Below are positions 17,701 through 25,072 of a stretch of DNA of 33,793 nucleotides, piece by piece; positions within the stretch are counted from its first letter, which is position 1; each line of letters opens with the position of its first letter. The notes beneath the pieces are model-generated. The model made no database searches and was not told the origin of the DNA. It worked only from the letters and a program-made list of their open reading frames with translations. This stretch comes from Sphingomonadaceae bacterium (lineage in GTDB: Bacteria; Pseudomonadota; Alphaproteobacteria; Sphingomonadales; Sphingomonadaceae). The position numbers and the translations under genes are program-made. Location of the stretch: NCBI GenBank assembly GCA_947451875.1, contig CANGBE010000002.1, positions 1 through 33,793 on the forward strand, read 5' to 3'.

Positions 17701-18483
17701 GGCTATGGCCTGACTTTCGGGCTTCACACGCGGCTGGATGAGATGGTGGAGCAGCTTTCGAAACAAGCCGGGGCGGGCAATGTCTACGTCAACCGCAACG
17801 TCATCGGTGCGGTGGTGGGCGTGCAGCCGTTTGGTGGGCGCGGGCTTTCGGGTACCGGGCCCAAGGCGGGTGGTCCGCTGGCACTGGGGCGACTGGTGCG
17901 GACTGCACCAGTGGTTGAACTCGCTGCATCGGGACACAGCGACACCGCGAGTGCGGCGCTGGCCGAATGGCTCAAATCCAAAGGTGAAACAGACCTTGTG
18001 CAGCTTGTCAGGCAATGCCAGCGCCTCTCCCCGCTTGGCTTTATTGCGGAACTCCCGGGGCCAGTGGGAGAGCGCAATATCTATACGCTGCACCCACGCG
18101 GAGACGTGCTCTTGCTAGCGCGTACCCATGCCGGACTAGTGGCGCAACTGGCGGCAGCTCTGGCAACCGGCAACCAGGTCAGCGTGCTTAGCGATGCTGC
18201 CCTCAACGTGGGCTTTGGCGATCTGCCAAACAGTGTTTCCAGTCGGATCATCTGGCTGGGTTCCCTGCCCCAACGCGCCAACTTCGCTGCCGTGTTGATC
18301 GAACCCGGCGAGCAGCAGGCCTCCCACTTGCGGGCAATCGCCGCGATGGAGGGCCCCATCCCGCTGGTCCAGACCGCAGCGCCAGACGGCATCTACCGGC
18401 TCGAATGGCTGGTCGAGGAGCAATCGACTTCGATCAACACCACCGCAGCAGGGGGCAATGCCAGCCTGATGGCTTTAGTGTGA
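14800..18483 (+). CDS. putA: Bifunctional proline dehydrogenase / P5C dehydrogenase
   Basis: This enzyme oxidises proline to glutamate in two FAD- and NAD-dependent steps. The PRODH half shows GPGISIKLSALHPRY, DAEESDRLELSL, RLVKGAYWDSEIK, PQFATHNAQT and the C-terminal RRLLENGANSSFVHRI. The P5C-dehydrogenase half shows SPWNFPLAIFTGQIAAAL, GSTEVAK, Glu811 in AETGGQ, catalytic Cys845 in AGQRCSA, and QPFGGRGLSGTGPKAGG. About 150 further C-terminal residues form the extra domain of long PutA proteins. No ribbon-helix-helix DNA-binding domain is present at the N-terminus. The start is uncertain: GTG at 14800 has only a weak ribosome site, and the conserved start (FADFAPPVR) comes about 22 codons later without an ATG. 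It lies 31 bases after the permease gene on the same strand. Confidence 0.93.
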   Translation: MKLPQAVLFAAYVANETIIAPFADFAPPVRVQSVLRAAITAACRRPEPECVTALIGEAELPDALRAQVRVTAIALVTALRAKGQRGGVEALVKEYSLSSHEGVALMCLAEALLRIPDNATRDALIRVKIAHGNWQAHLGEGRSLFVNAATWGLVVTGKLTGSVNETGLAAALARLVARAGEPVIRRGVDLAMQMMGEQFVTGQTIAEALKRARKLEAEGFLYSYDMLGEAATTAADAARYYADYETAIHAIGKASAGRGVVGGPGISIKLSALHPRYSRSQVARVMGELLPRVQALALLARSYDIGFNIDAEESDRLELSLDLLEELALDRRLSGWNGLGFVVQAYGKRCPFVIDWLADLARRSDRRIMVRLVKGAYWDSEIKHAQVDGLSDFPVYTRKVHTDVAYIACAKRLLAAKVYLFPQFATHNAQTLATIYGLAGETFTAGDYEFQCLHGMGEPLYEEVVGPDKLNRPCRIYAPVGTHETLLAYLVRRLLENGANSSFVHRIWDEGVAVEELAEDPVAAARAIAPVGLPHPAIALPRNLFAGRYNSAGLDLASEAVLTRLSGVLPQGQQWGAEPLITGLEIARRSQPVTNPAGRGDVVGSVSFALDRDAAHAVRAAHGAWPDWAAVPVDQRADCLNRAADLLEARMESLLGLILREAGKSLANAVGEVREAVDFLRYYAVQARATLGPDHQPLGAVVCISPWNFPLAIFTGQIAAALVTGNAVLAKPAEETPLIAAEMVRLLHQAGVPREVLQFVPGDGRVGAALVAEPEVAGVMFTGSTEVAKLIQRELAGHTSPHGAPIPLVAETGGQNAMVVDSSALAEQVTADVIASAFDSAGQRCSALRVLCLQEDIADRQLAMLRGALAELAVGNPQRLACDIGPVISDEARAGIEAHVERMAALGCRVERLPLSAECAHGTFVAPTIIEIDDIAQLGREVFGPVLHVVRYRRERLDQMIEAIRATGYGLTFGLHTRLDEMVEQLSKQAGAGNVYVNRNVIGAVVGVQPFGGRGLSGTGPKAGGPLALGRLVRTAPVVELAASGHSDTASAALAEWLKSKGETDLVQLVRQCQRLSPLGFIAELPGPVGERNIYTLHPRGDVLLLARTHAGLVAQLAAALATGNQVSVLSDAALNVGFGDLPNSVSSRIIWLGSLPQRANFAAVLIEPGEQQASHLRAIAAMEGPIPLVQTAAPDGIYRLEWLVEEQSTSINTTAAGGNASLMALV

Positions 18484-18522
18484 TCGGCTTTGCGCTTGCA
18501 TGAGTCGCCTGGCTCCGATATT

Positions 18523-18537
18523 GCTATTTTCTATAGC
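18523..18537. promoter_or_regulatory. MarR-type operator at the vdh promoter (GCTAT-N5-ATAGC)
   Basis: GCTATTTTCTATAGC is a perfect 5+5 inverted repeat with a 5-base spacer. It directly abuts a -10-like GATAAT (18538-18543) and lies 23 bases before the vdh ATG. The same arms and spacing occur twice in the marR/ech gap, linking the vdh operon to that regulator. Confidence 0.78.
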
Positions 18538-18560
18538 GATAATTTCCGGAGAGAGTCGTC

Positions 18561-19958
18561 ATGGAATTCACCCGCATCAATCCGCTGACTGGTGAGATCG
18601 CAAGTTCGGCTGTGGCGATGCAGGCTAGTGATATGCCTGCCATCGCTGCGCGCGCCGCCGCTGCCTTTCCGGAATGGGCTGCGCAGGGGCCAAATGCCCG
18701 CCGCGCTGTCCTGATGAAGGCCGCCTCGGCGCTTGAAGCTAAGAAAGATGCCTTCGTTGAGGCGATGATGGGCGAGACCGGATCGACCGCCGGCTGGGCG
18801 ATGTTCAACCTTGGCCTTGCTGCCAGCATGGTGCGCGAAGCTGCCGCGTTGACCACCCAAATCGCCGGTGAAGTGATCCCCTCGGACAAGCCGGGCTGTC
18901 TCGCCATGGCGCTGAAGGAGCCGGTTGGCGTCCTGCTCGGAATTGCCCCGTGGAATGCGCCGATCATTCTCGGCGTGCGCGCCATCGCCGTTCCTTTAGC
19001 TTGCGGCAATGCGGTGATCCTCAAAGCCAGCGAGAACTGCCCGCGCACCCATGCGCTGATAATCGAAGCCTTCGCCGAGGCCGGCTTCCCCGATGGCGTG
19101 GTCAATGTCGTGACCAATGCGCCCGAGGACGCCGCCGAAGTGGTCGGCGCGCTGATCGATGCGCCGCAAGTTAAGCGGATCAACTTCACCGGATCGACTG
19201 CAGTTGGCCGGATCATCGCCAAGCGCGCAGCCGAGCACCTCAAGCCCTGCCTGCTCGAACTTGGCGGCAAGGCACCGCTGATCGTGCTGGAAGACGCCGA
19301 TCTGGACGAAGCCTTGAAGGCCGCTGCCTTCGGTGCCTTCATGAACCAAGGCCAGATCTGCATGTCGACCGAGCGGATTATCGTTGTCGATGCTGTGGCT
19401 GATGCCTTTGCGGCAAAGTTTGCTGCCAAGGCCACCTCGATGCCTGTCGGGGATCCGCGCGATGGCAAGACGCCGCTTGGCGCTGTGATCGACCAGAAGA
19501 CCGTTACCCACGTCAACGCGCTGATCGATGATGCCGTCGCCAAGGGTGCGAAAGTCATCGCGGGGGTCAAGGGTGAGAGCGTACTGATGCCCGCCACGGT
19601 GGTCGACGGCGTAACCGAAGCGATGAACCTCTACCGCGACGAGAGCTTTGGCCCGGTTGTGGCGATGATCCGCGCCCGCGATGCCGAGCACGCGGTGGAA
19701 CTGGCGAATGATACGCAATATGGCCTTTCGGCTGCGGTCTTTACCAAGGACATTGCCAAAGGCCTCACCATTGCCCGCCGCATCCAGTCGGGCATTTGCC
19801 ACGTCAATGGCCCGACCGTGCATGATGAGGCGCAGATGCCCTTCGGCGGGGTTGGCGCATCAGGCTATGGCCGGTTTGGTGGCAAGCAGGGCATTGACAG
19901 CTTTACCGAGACGCGCTGGATCACGGTGGAAACGCAACCCGGGCATTTCCCAATCTAA
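18561..19958 (+). CDS. vdh: Vanillin dehydrogenase (aldehyde dehydrogenase family)
   Basis: This is a 465-residue cytoplasmic NAD(P)-dependent aldehyde dehydrogenase, predicted to oxidise vanillin (and p-hydroxybenzaldehyde) to the acid. Family motifs are APWNAPIILGVRAIAVPLACGN, FTGSTAVGR, Glu233 in LLELGGKAP, catalytic Cys267 in QGQICMS, and ESFGPVVAM. The HVNGPTVHDEAQMPFGGVGASGYGRFGG region is typical of the vanillin/benzaldehyde dehydrogenase group. The ATG has GGAGAGAG just upstream. It is first in an operon with the DUF3237 and amidohydrolase genes and carries the same inverted-repeat operator as the ech/fcs promoter. The Ech/Fcs pair makes vanillin from ferulate, which sets the substrate. 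A related aromatic aldehyde is the main alternative. Confidence 0.88.
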   Translation: MEFTRINPLTGEIASSAVAMQASDMPAIAARAAAAFPEWAAQGPNARRAVLMKAASALEAKKDAFVEAMMGETGSTAGWAMFNLGLAASMVREAAALTTQIAGEVIPSDKPGCLAMALKEPVGVLLGIAPWNAPIILGVRAIAVPLACGNAVILKASENCPRTHALIIEAFAEAGFPDGVVNVVTNAPEDAAEVVGALIDAPQVKRINFTGSTAVGRIIAKRAAEHLKPCLLELGGKAPLIVLEDADLDEALKAAAFGAFMNQGQICMSTERIIVVDAVADAFAAKFAAKATSMPVGDPRDGKTPLGAVIDQKTVTHVNALIDDAVAKGAKVIAGVKGESVLMPATVVDGVTEAMNLYRDESFGPVVAMIRARDAEHAVELANDTQYGLSAAVFTKDIAKGLTIARRIQSGICHVNGPTVHDEAQMPFGGVGASGYGRFGGKQGIDSFTETRWITVETQPGHFPI

Positions 19959-19967
19959 AGGACTCCT

Positions 19968-20495
19968 ATGGCCCGCCTGAAGCCACTTGTTGCTGCTGCC
20001 ATGCTCAGTTCCGGCGCTGCCCTTGCTGAACCGGCCGCTCCCGTGCCGAATCTCGAATATGCCTTCACGGCGACAGTGAAAGTCGCCGCGCCGGTCGAAA
20101 TGGGGCAGGCGGATGGAGGCCGAAAGCGCTTTATCGCCATCACCGGCGGATCGGTTGCTGGGCCGAAGCTAAATGGCGAAGTGCTGAACGGCGGTGGTGA
20201 TTGGCAGGTTATCGAAGCGGGTGGCCTCGCCCGGGTTGAGGCGCACTATTTCCTCAAAGCCGCAGACGGCACGGTGATTGAAGTGACCAATCCCGGCGTG
20301 CGTGTGGCCTCGGCCGAAGTGACCGAGCGGCTGGCCAAGGGCGAACTGGTCGATCCTTCGGCTTATTATTTCCGCACCACGCCCAGCTTCAAGGTTGCCG
20401 CCGGGCCGCACGAATGGCTGCGCCGGTCAGTTTTCGTTGCGCGCGGGATCCGCAAGCCGGATTCGGTGGTCATCGATTTCTACGTGGTGAAATAG
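19968..20495 (+). CDS. Exported DUF3237-family protein
   Basis: This is a 175-residue protein with a signal peptide (1-20, ending SGAALA), so it is probably periplasmic. The body matches the DUF3237 pattern: an opening LEYAFTATVKV, IAITGGSVAGPKLNGEVLNGGGDWQ, a central VEAHYFLKAADGTVIEVTNPGVR, then AYYFRTTPSFKVAAGPHEWL and the closing SVVIDFYVV. The family has no firmly assigned reaction that I know of, though such genes recur in aromatic-catabolism clusters. AAGGA precedes the ATG. It starts nine bases after vdh and ends two bases before the amidohydrolase ATG, so it belongs to the ferulate-regulated operon. Most DUF3237 proteins I recall lack an obvious leader, so export here is worth noting. 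Confidence 0.75.
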   Translation: MARLKPLVAAAMLSSGAALAEPAAPVPNLEYAFTATVKVAAPVEMGQADGGRKRFIAITGGSVAGPKLNGEVLNGGGDWQVIEAGGLARVEAHYFLKAADGTVIEVTNPGVRVASAEVTERLAKGELVDPSAYYFRTTPSFKVAAGPHEWLRRSVFVARGIRKPDSVVIDFYVVK

Positions 20496-20497
20496 GC

Positions 20498-21367
20498 ATG
20501 GCCATTGATCTCACAAAGATCCGCGCCATCGACATGCATGTTCATGCCGAGGTATCCTGCCACGATCCCGAAGACCCGGTGATGGGCGCGTTCTTCGATG
20601 CCGCCAGCGCCTATTTCAAGGCGCCGCGCGAGCGCCCCAAGATGCCGGAGATTGCTGCACTGTACCGCGAGCAGCAAATCGCCTTTTGCCTGTTCACCGT
20701 CGATTGCGAGAGCGGGGTTGGGGCGAAGCGTGTCTCGAATTACGAGATCGCCGATTTCGCCGCGCAGCACAACGACATCTGCATCCCTTTCGCCTCGATC
20801 GATCCGCACAAGGGCAAGCTAGGCGCGCGTGAAGCGCGGGATCTGATCGAGAATCACGGCGTCCGCGGTTTCAAGTTCCACCACATCATGCAGGATATCG
20901 ATCCGGCAGACCGCGTTGCCTATCCGATCTATGAGGTAATCGCTGAGCACGGACTGCCCGCGATTTTCCACACCGGCCATTCCAGCATGGGCACCGGTAT
21001 GCGCGGCGGCGGTGGCATTCGCCTGAAATATGGCCAGCCGATGCTGGTCGATGATGTTGCGGTGGATTTCCCTGACATGAAGATCGTGCTCGCCCATCCC
21101 TCATGGCCTTGGGTTGATGAAAGCCTGTCGATGGCGCTGCACAAGGAAAACGTCTTCATCGATCTGTCAGGCTGGTCACCAAAGTACTTCCAGCCGCAGA
21201 TCATCCAGTACGCCAACACCCAGTTGCGAGGAAAAATGCTGTTCGGCAGCGATTTCCCGCTGATCCACCCCGACAAGTGGCTAAGCGCGGCGCGTGAGGT
21301 CGGTTTCCGCGAAGACGTGCTGCCGGGCATCATGAAAGACAATGCCGTGCGGCTGCTCGGGCTCTAG
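20498..21367 (+). CDS. Amidohydrolase-2 family metal enzyme (decarboxylase/hydrolase-like)
   Basis: This is a 289-residue TIM-barrel protein of the amidohydrolase-2 group, which holds aromatic decarboxylases (gamma-resorcylate, 5-carboxyvanillate), meta-cleavage hydrolases and lactonases. Metal ligands are readable: His14 and His16 in DMHVH, His158 (and His161) in FHTGHS, His200 in LAHPSW and Asp252 in FGSDFP. The ATG at 20498 is chosen over upstream in-frame starts because those overlap the DUF3237 gene; its ribosome site is weak, so coupling is likely. It ends with a 4-base convergent overlap with marR. At 289 residues it is shorter than the usual 320-340 of the known decarboxylases. The substrate is presumably a ferulate/vanillate-pathway compound or lactone, but this is unproven. 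Confidence 0.8.
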   Translation: MAIDLTKIRAIDMHVHAEVSCHDPEDPVMGAFFDAASAYFKAPRERPKMPEIAALYREQQIAFCLFTVDCESGVGAKRVSNYEIADFAAQHNDICIPFASIDPHKGKLGAREARDLIENHGVRGFKFHHIMQDIDPADRVAYPIYEVIAEHGLPAIFHTGHSSMGTGMRGGGGIRLKYGQPMLVDDVAVDFPDMKIVLAHPSWPWVDESLSMALHKENVFIDLSGWSPKYFQPQIIQYANTQLRGKMLFGSDFPLIHPDKWLSAAREVGFREDVLPGIMKDNAVRLLGL

Positions 21368-21789
21368 TCGATCAGCGCCCTCAGTGCGGGCATGAAGTGC
21401 GGCCGGTCTGCATCGGGGATGCGGGCGAGGAGATCTGCCTCGAACTGGTGCGTTATTGATTGAACCTCACCAAGTGTGGTCCGACCTTCAGGGGTGAGGA
21501 CGATCGCTTGCGATTTGCGGTCCAGTGGCTGCCGTGTAATCAACTCCGCAGCCTCTAGACGGTTGAGCAGCGGCACCATGTTGGCGCGCTGGATGTCGAG
21601 CACTTTGCCGATCTCGCTGGAGGTCATGTCATCGCGCCCGGCGATCAGTAGCAGCACTGAGGCATCGGAAATCTTCAGGTCAATCGCGCCAAGTCGACTG
21701 GCTAGCTCAGCCATCATGGCATTGGCGGCGCGGCGCAGGACATAGCCAGGAAGCGCTGCCAAGGGGTCATTGGATGGGACATCGCTCAA
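21364..21789 (-). CDS. MarR-family regulator of ferulate catabolism
   Basis: This is a 141-residue winged-helix regulator. The central part MTSSEIGKVLDIQRANMVPLLNRLEAAELITRQPLDRKSQAIVLTPEG shows the recognition helix and the wing with the Asp/Arg pair of MarR proteins. The start is TTG at 21789, with a GGAG nine bases upstream. It is divergent from ech, and the 85-base gap holds two GCTAT-N5-ATAGC palindromes; a third copy is at the vdh promoter. MarR proteins that respond to hydroxycinnamoyl-CoA (such as FerC of Sphingobium SYK-6) sit in the same position, so repression relieved by feruloyl-CoA is the likely mode. On the minus strand a -10-like TATAGT (21820-21815) overlaps one palindrome, suggesting autoregulation. 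Confidence 0.88.
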   Translation of the reverse strand: MSDVPSNDPLAALPGYVLRRAANAMMAELASRLGAIDLKISDASVLLLIAGRDDMTSSEIGKVLDIQRANMVPLLNRLEAAELITRQPLDRKSQAIVLTPEGRTTLGEVQSITHQFEADLLARIPDADRPHFMPALRALID

Positions 21790-21807
21790 TGCCGGTAACT
21801 CCAGATA

Positions 21808-21822
21808 GCTATTGACTATAGC
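21808..21822. promoter_or_regulatory. MarR-type operator 1 in the marR/ech gap
   Basis: GCTATTGACTATAGC, perfect 5-base arms with a 5-base spacer. It contains a TTGACT (21812-21817) that pairs with TATGCC (21834-21839) 16 bases later as a possible ech promoter, and it overlaps the TATAGT -10 of marR on the other strand. Binding would shut both directions. Confidence 0.78.
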
Positions 21823-21831
21823 AAAACCGTG

Positions 21832-21846
21832 GCTATGCCAGATAGC
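21832..21846. promoter_or_regulatory. MarR-type operator 2 in the marR/ech gap
   Basis: GCTATGCCAGATAGC, same arms and spacing as the copy 24 bases upstream (centre to centre). It covers the proposed ech -10 (TATGCC, 21834-21839) and ends 28 bases before the ech ATG. Confidence 0.76.
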
Positions 21847-21874
21847 AATCTAACCACATTGCCGAGATTTTGCC

Positions 21875-22714
21875 ATGTCAGATCGTGCAGAAGAAGATAC
21901 CGTCGCCGTTGTTATCGAAAACCGCATCGCCTGGGTCTCCTACAACCGCCCGGAAAAGCGCAACTGCATGAGCCCCAAGCTCAATCGTCAGATGATGCGC
22001 GTGCTGGAAGAGTTGGAATTCCGTGACGATGTTGGCGTGCTGGTGCTCACTGGCGCGGGCGATGCGTTTTCTGCGGGCATGGATCTGCAGGAATATTTTC
22101 GCGACAACGAAGCGCTTGGTCTCGGCGCGATCCGCAAGAGCCAGCGCGAAGCCTATGGCTGGTGGGATCGTTTGCGCTGGTACGAAAAGCCTACCATCGG
22201 CATGGTCAACGGCTGGGCCTTCGGCGGCGCCTATGGCCCGCTGCACGCGCTCGACATCGTCGTGGCTGCGGATGAAGCCACATTTGGCCTGTCGGAAATC
22301 AACTGGGGCATCCTGCCCGGGGGCGGTGCCAGCAAGGTCGCGCAGGAATTGATGCCGTTCCGCAAGGCGATCTATCACGCGATGATGGGTGAGAACCTTA
22401 ACGGCAAGCAGGCCGCCGAACAGGGTCTTGTGACTGAAAGCGTGCCCGCCGATGGGCTCAAGGCGCGGGTCGTCGAAATCGCCGAAAAGCTGCTCAAGAA
22501 GGACCAGAACGCATTGCGTGCCACCAAGTGGGCGATGCGCCGGATGAGCGAAATGACCTTCGACAACGCCATGGATTACCTGATCCGCGCGCAGGAAGGC
22601 CTTAACGGCATGGGCGGCAGCGAAGCGCGCAAGGAAGCGACCAAGCAGTTCCTTGACGAAAAGACCTTTAAGCCGGGCCTCGGCGCTTTCGACACATCGA
22701 AAATAAAGAAGTAA
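21875..22714 (+). CDS. ech: Feruloyl-CoA hydratase/lyase (HCHL)
   Basis: This enzyme hydrates feruloyl-CoA and splits it to vanillin and acetyl-CoA. It is a crotonase-fold protein of 279 residues. Compared with the well-studied Pseudomonas fluorescens HCHL the key positions are kept: AGMDLQEYF with Met69 and Tyr74, the oxyanion region VNGWAFGGAYGPL, SEINWGILPGG with catalytic Glu141 and Trp144, and the C-terminal KQFLDEKTFKPGL. These features separate it from ordinary enoyl-CoA hydratases. It is divergent from marR, carries the two operators upstream, and is followed 32 bases later by the CoA ligase. In sphingomonads the same gene is called ferB. p-Coumaroyl- and caffeoyl-CoA are expected alternative substrates. 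Confidence 0.93.
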   Translation: MSDRAEEDTVAVVIENRIAWVSYNRPEKRNCMSPKLNRQMMRVLEELEFRDDVGVLVLTGAGDAFSAGMDLQEYFRDNEALGLGAIRKSQREAYGWWDRLRWYEKPTIGMVNGWAFGGAYGPLHALDIVVAADEATFGLSEINWGILPGGGASKVAQELMPFRKAIYHAMMGENLNGKQAAEQGLVTESVPADGLKARVVEIAEKLLKKDQNALRATKWAMRRMSEMTFDNAMDYLIRAQEGLNGMGGSEARKEATKQFLDEKTFKPGLGAFDTSKIKK

Positions 22715-22746
22715 GTTAAGCTGGGAGGCGGAAAGGCAAGACAACG

Positions 22747-24222
22747 ATGGTAATGGTCGATCCGGTCAAAACCCACGGTGCTGCCATGCCGCAACGCCTG
22801 GCGATCGGTGATGCCGAAACCGGGCGTCGCTGGACCTATGGCGAGCTTGACCGGGCTGCTGATTGTGCCGCCGCGTGGCTTGTTGCAAAGCTGGGCCCGG
22901 CATCGCGCGCGCGCGTCGCGGTTTTGGCGCGCAACAGCCCGTTGCTGATCGTTCTGCAATTCGCCTGCGCCCGGGCAGGTGCAGTGTTCGTGCCATTGAA
23001 CTGGCGTCTTGTTCCGGCCGAGCTGGAATCAATTCTCGCCGATGCAGGGCCTTCACTGGTCTTCCACGACGCCGATTTTGCCGTGCCCGGCTCTATGGGT
23101 GAGCGCTTCAGTCTTGCAAGTCTGGAGAGACTTGGTGACCCGGGCACCAGCGCCCCTGCATTTGCGCGTCTTGGCTGGGACGAGCCGATGACGCTGCTCT
23201 ATACCTCGGGCACCAGCGGCAAGCCCAAAGGGGTAATCATCACAGAAGCAAATGCCTTTTGGGGCAATGCCAATTTCGCGCTGGGCAGTCTGGTCAGTCA
23301 TCAAAGCGCATTTCTGTGTGACATGCCGATGTTCCACACCGCCGGCCTGTTCGCAGCTGTGCGGGTGCCGCTGTGGGCCGGCGGTTCGGTTTGGATCAGC
23401 AAAGGCTTCGATCCGGCAAAGACAATCGCCCGCATTGCCGATCCGGCTTTGGCTATCACCCACTATTTCTCGGTGCCGCAGATGGCGACGACGCTGTGGC
23501 AGCATCCCGATTTCACGCCGGAAAAGTTTTCGCGGCTGGTGATGTATGCCACTGGCGGCGCGCCCAATCCGACGGCTCAGGTTGAGCGTTTTGCCCGCGC
23601 TGGGATTGCCTTTTCGGATGGCTTTGGCATGAGTGAGACGGGCTCCAACTTTGGAATGCCGGTGCTGGATATCGAGCTACTGATCGCCAAAGCGGGAAGC
23701 TGCGGCCTGCCGTTTGCCTCGGTTCAGGCGCGGATCGTCGATGATTGTGGCGATGATGTTGCAGCAGGGCAAACCGGCGAACTGTGGCTTAAGGGCCCGA
23801 GCATCACGCCGGGTTATTGGAATCAGCCCGAGCTCACCGCCAAGGCTTTTGACAATGGCTGGTTCAAAACCGGTGACGCCGCGATCCGCGATGCGGACGG
23901 CTATTACTTCATCGTTGACCGGCGCAAAGACATGTACATTTCTGGCGGTGAGAACGTTTATCCCGCCGAAGTCGAAGCCTGTCTTGCCGAATTGGCTGAC
24001 ATTGCTGCGGCAGCGGTGATCGGCGTGCCCGACGAGCGCTGGGGCGAAATTGGCCGTGCATACATTATGGTCAAACCCGGCGCAGCACTTGGCGAAGATG
24101 CGGTGATCGCCCACACCCGCGCCCGGCTGGCGAAGTTCAAGGTTCCGGCATCGGTGGTTTTTGTCGAAGACATGCCTCGGACGGGCTCGGGCAAAGTGCA
24201 AAAGCACCTGCTGCCGCGATAA
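22747..24222 (+). CDS. fcs: Feruloyl-CoA synthetase (AMP-forming ligase)
   Basis: This enzyme activates ferulate (and probably other hydroxycinnamates) to the CoA thioester with ATP. It is a 491-residue ANL-superfamily ligase: LLYTSGTSGKPKGV phosphate loop (about 152-165), GFGMSETGSN adenine motif, GWFKTGDAA, the hinge DRRKDMYISGGENVYPAEVEA, and catalytic Lys near the C-terminus in PRTGSGKVQKHLLPR. Two ATGs (22747, 22753) are usable; the first is kept. It follows ech by 32 bases and has no operator of its own, so it is driven from the marR/ech promoter. Known as ferA in sphingomonads. The substrate rests on the ech, vdh and MarR neighbours; a medium-chain or other aromatic acid ligase would look similar. 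Confidence 0.9.
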   Translation: MVMVDPVKTHGAAMPQRLAIGDAETGRRWTYGELDRAADCAAAWLVAKLGPASRARVAVLARNSPLLIVLQFACARAGAVFVPLNWRLVPAELESILADAGPSLVFHDADFAVPGSMGERFSLASLERLGDPGTSAPAFARLGWDEPMTLLYTSGTSGKPKGVIITEANAFWGNANFALGSLVSHQSAFLCDMPMFHTAGLFAAVRVPLWAGGSVWISKGFDPAKTIARIADPALAITHYFSVPQMATTLWQHPDFTPEKFSRLVMYATGGAPNPTAQVERFARAGIAFSDGFGMSETGSNFGMPVLDIELLIAKAGSCGLPFASVQARIVDDCGDDVAAGQTGELWLKGPSITPGYWNQPELTAKAFDNGWFKTGDAAIRDADGYYFIVDRRKDMYISGGENVYPAEVEACLAELADIAAAAVIGVPDERWGEIGRAYIMVKPGAALGEDAVIAHTRARLAKFKVPASVVFVEDMPRTGSGKVQKHLLPR

Positions 24223-24343
24223 TGCCTGAATAGTTGCCCTGAAAAATTGCCGTGACTGTGCCATTGCCTTTGCAAGCTGGCTGGGAATATCATGCCCGCG
24301 TGTGAAAGCCGGAACTGGACCCGGCGTTTAAGAGGAATCATTG

Positions 24344-24991
24344 GTGTCAGCGAAACAGGATGGCCTGCCAAAGCGGCGCGCGGAAGCCTTGGAAACGCGT
24401 GAGAATATTCTTGAGGTAGCCACCCGTGAGTTTTCCGAGAAGGGCCTGGCTGGCGCTCGGATTGACGAGATTGCCGAGCTGACCTCGTCATCCAAGCGGA
24501 TGATCTATTATTATTTTGGCGGCAAGGACGAGCTTTATCGCGCCGTGCTTGAGCGCGCTTATGAACATATCCGCAATCAGGAGCAGGCCGCCAACTTTGC
24601 CAGCCTGCCACCCGATCAGGCGCTGCGGGCGATTGTCGGGCACAATTTCGATTACCATTATGAACACCCGGAATTCGTCCGTCTCGTAATGAACGAAAAT
24701 GTCCATCACGGCGAGCACATCGCCAAGATCGAAAGCATGAAGCAGCGCAACCGCAGCGTGATCGACGCGCTGGCGGGCATTCTTGAAAAGGGGCAGGCGC
24801 AAGGATTGTTCCGCGACGGGATTGATCCGGTGGAACTGCATACGACGATTTCGGCGCTCAGCTTTTACAATGTGTCCAACCGGCACACTTTCCTGCATAA
24901 TTTTGGCGTCGATTTCACTGCCCCCGAAGTGCGTGCGCGGCGCCGTGACCAGATCATTGATTGCGTGCTCACTTGGGTCGCCAAGCGCTGA
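24344..24991 (+). CDS. TetR-family transcriptional regulator
   Basis: This is a 215-residue TetR regulator. The N-terminal helix-turn-helix is complete: ETRENILEVATREFSEKG, GARIDEIAELTSSSKRMIYYYFGGKDELY (about 20-67). The rest is a helical ligand domain. The start is taken as GTG at 24344, with AGAGGA seven bases upstream; TTG one codon earlier is the alternative. It lies 121 bases after fcs and just before an exported hydrolase. Three TGTAC-N6-GTACA-like palindromes occur at 25035, 29342 and 31198, all before genes to its right, so it is the probable binder. No such site lies before tetR itself. The effector is unknown; given the genes, a quinate-type or hydroxycinnamate compound is a guess. 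Confidence 0.85.
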   Translation: MSAKQDGLPKRRAEALETRENILEVATREFSEKGLAGARIDEIAELTSSSKRMIYYYFGGKDELYRAVLERAYEHIRNQEQAANFASLPPDQALRAIVGHNFDYHYEHPEFVRLVMNENVHHGEHIAKIESMKQRNRSVIDALAGILEKGQAQGLFRDGIDPVELHTTISALSFYNVSNRHTFLHNFGVDFTAPEVRARRRDQIIDCVLTWVAKR

Positions 24992-25034
24992 CAATTTGAG
25001 ACAATTCCTGCGCTTGCCGTTGCGCCAATATGAT

Positions 25035-25050
25035 TGTACTAACCGGTACA
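25035..25050. promoter_or_regulatory. TetR-type operator before the exported hydrolase gene
   Basis: TGTACTAACCGGTACA, a 16-base palindrome with perfect TGTAC/GTACA arms. It directly abuts a -10-like CATAAT (25051-25056) and lies 22 bases before the hydrolase ATG. Its sequence and layout match the site at 31198. Confidence 0.75.
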
Positions 25051-25072
25051 CATAATAAGCGAGGGATGGGAT

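Noticed and set aside
23932..23941. ACATGTACAT-like palindrome inside fcs
   Set aside because: Resembles a TetR half-site but encodes a conserved Asp-Met-Tyr-Ile segment of the ligase; chance or coding constraint.
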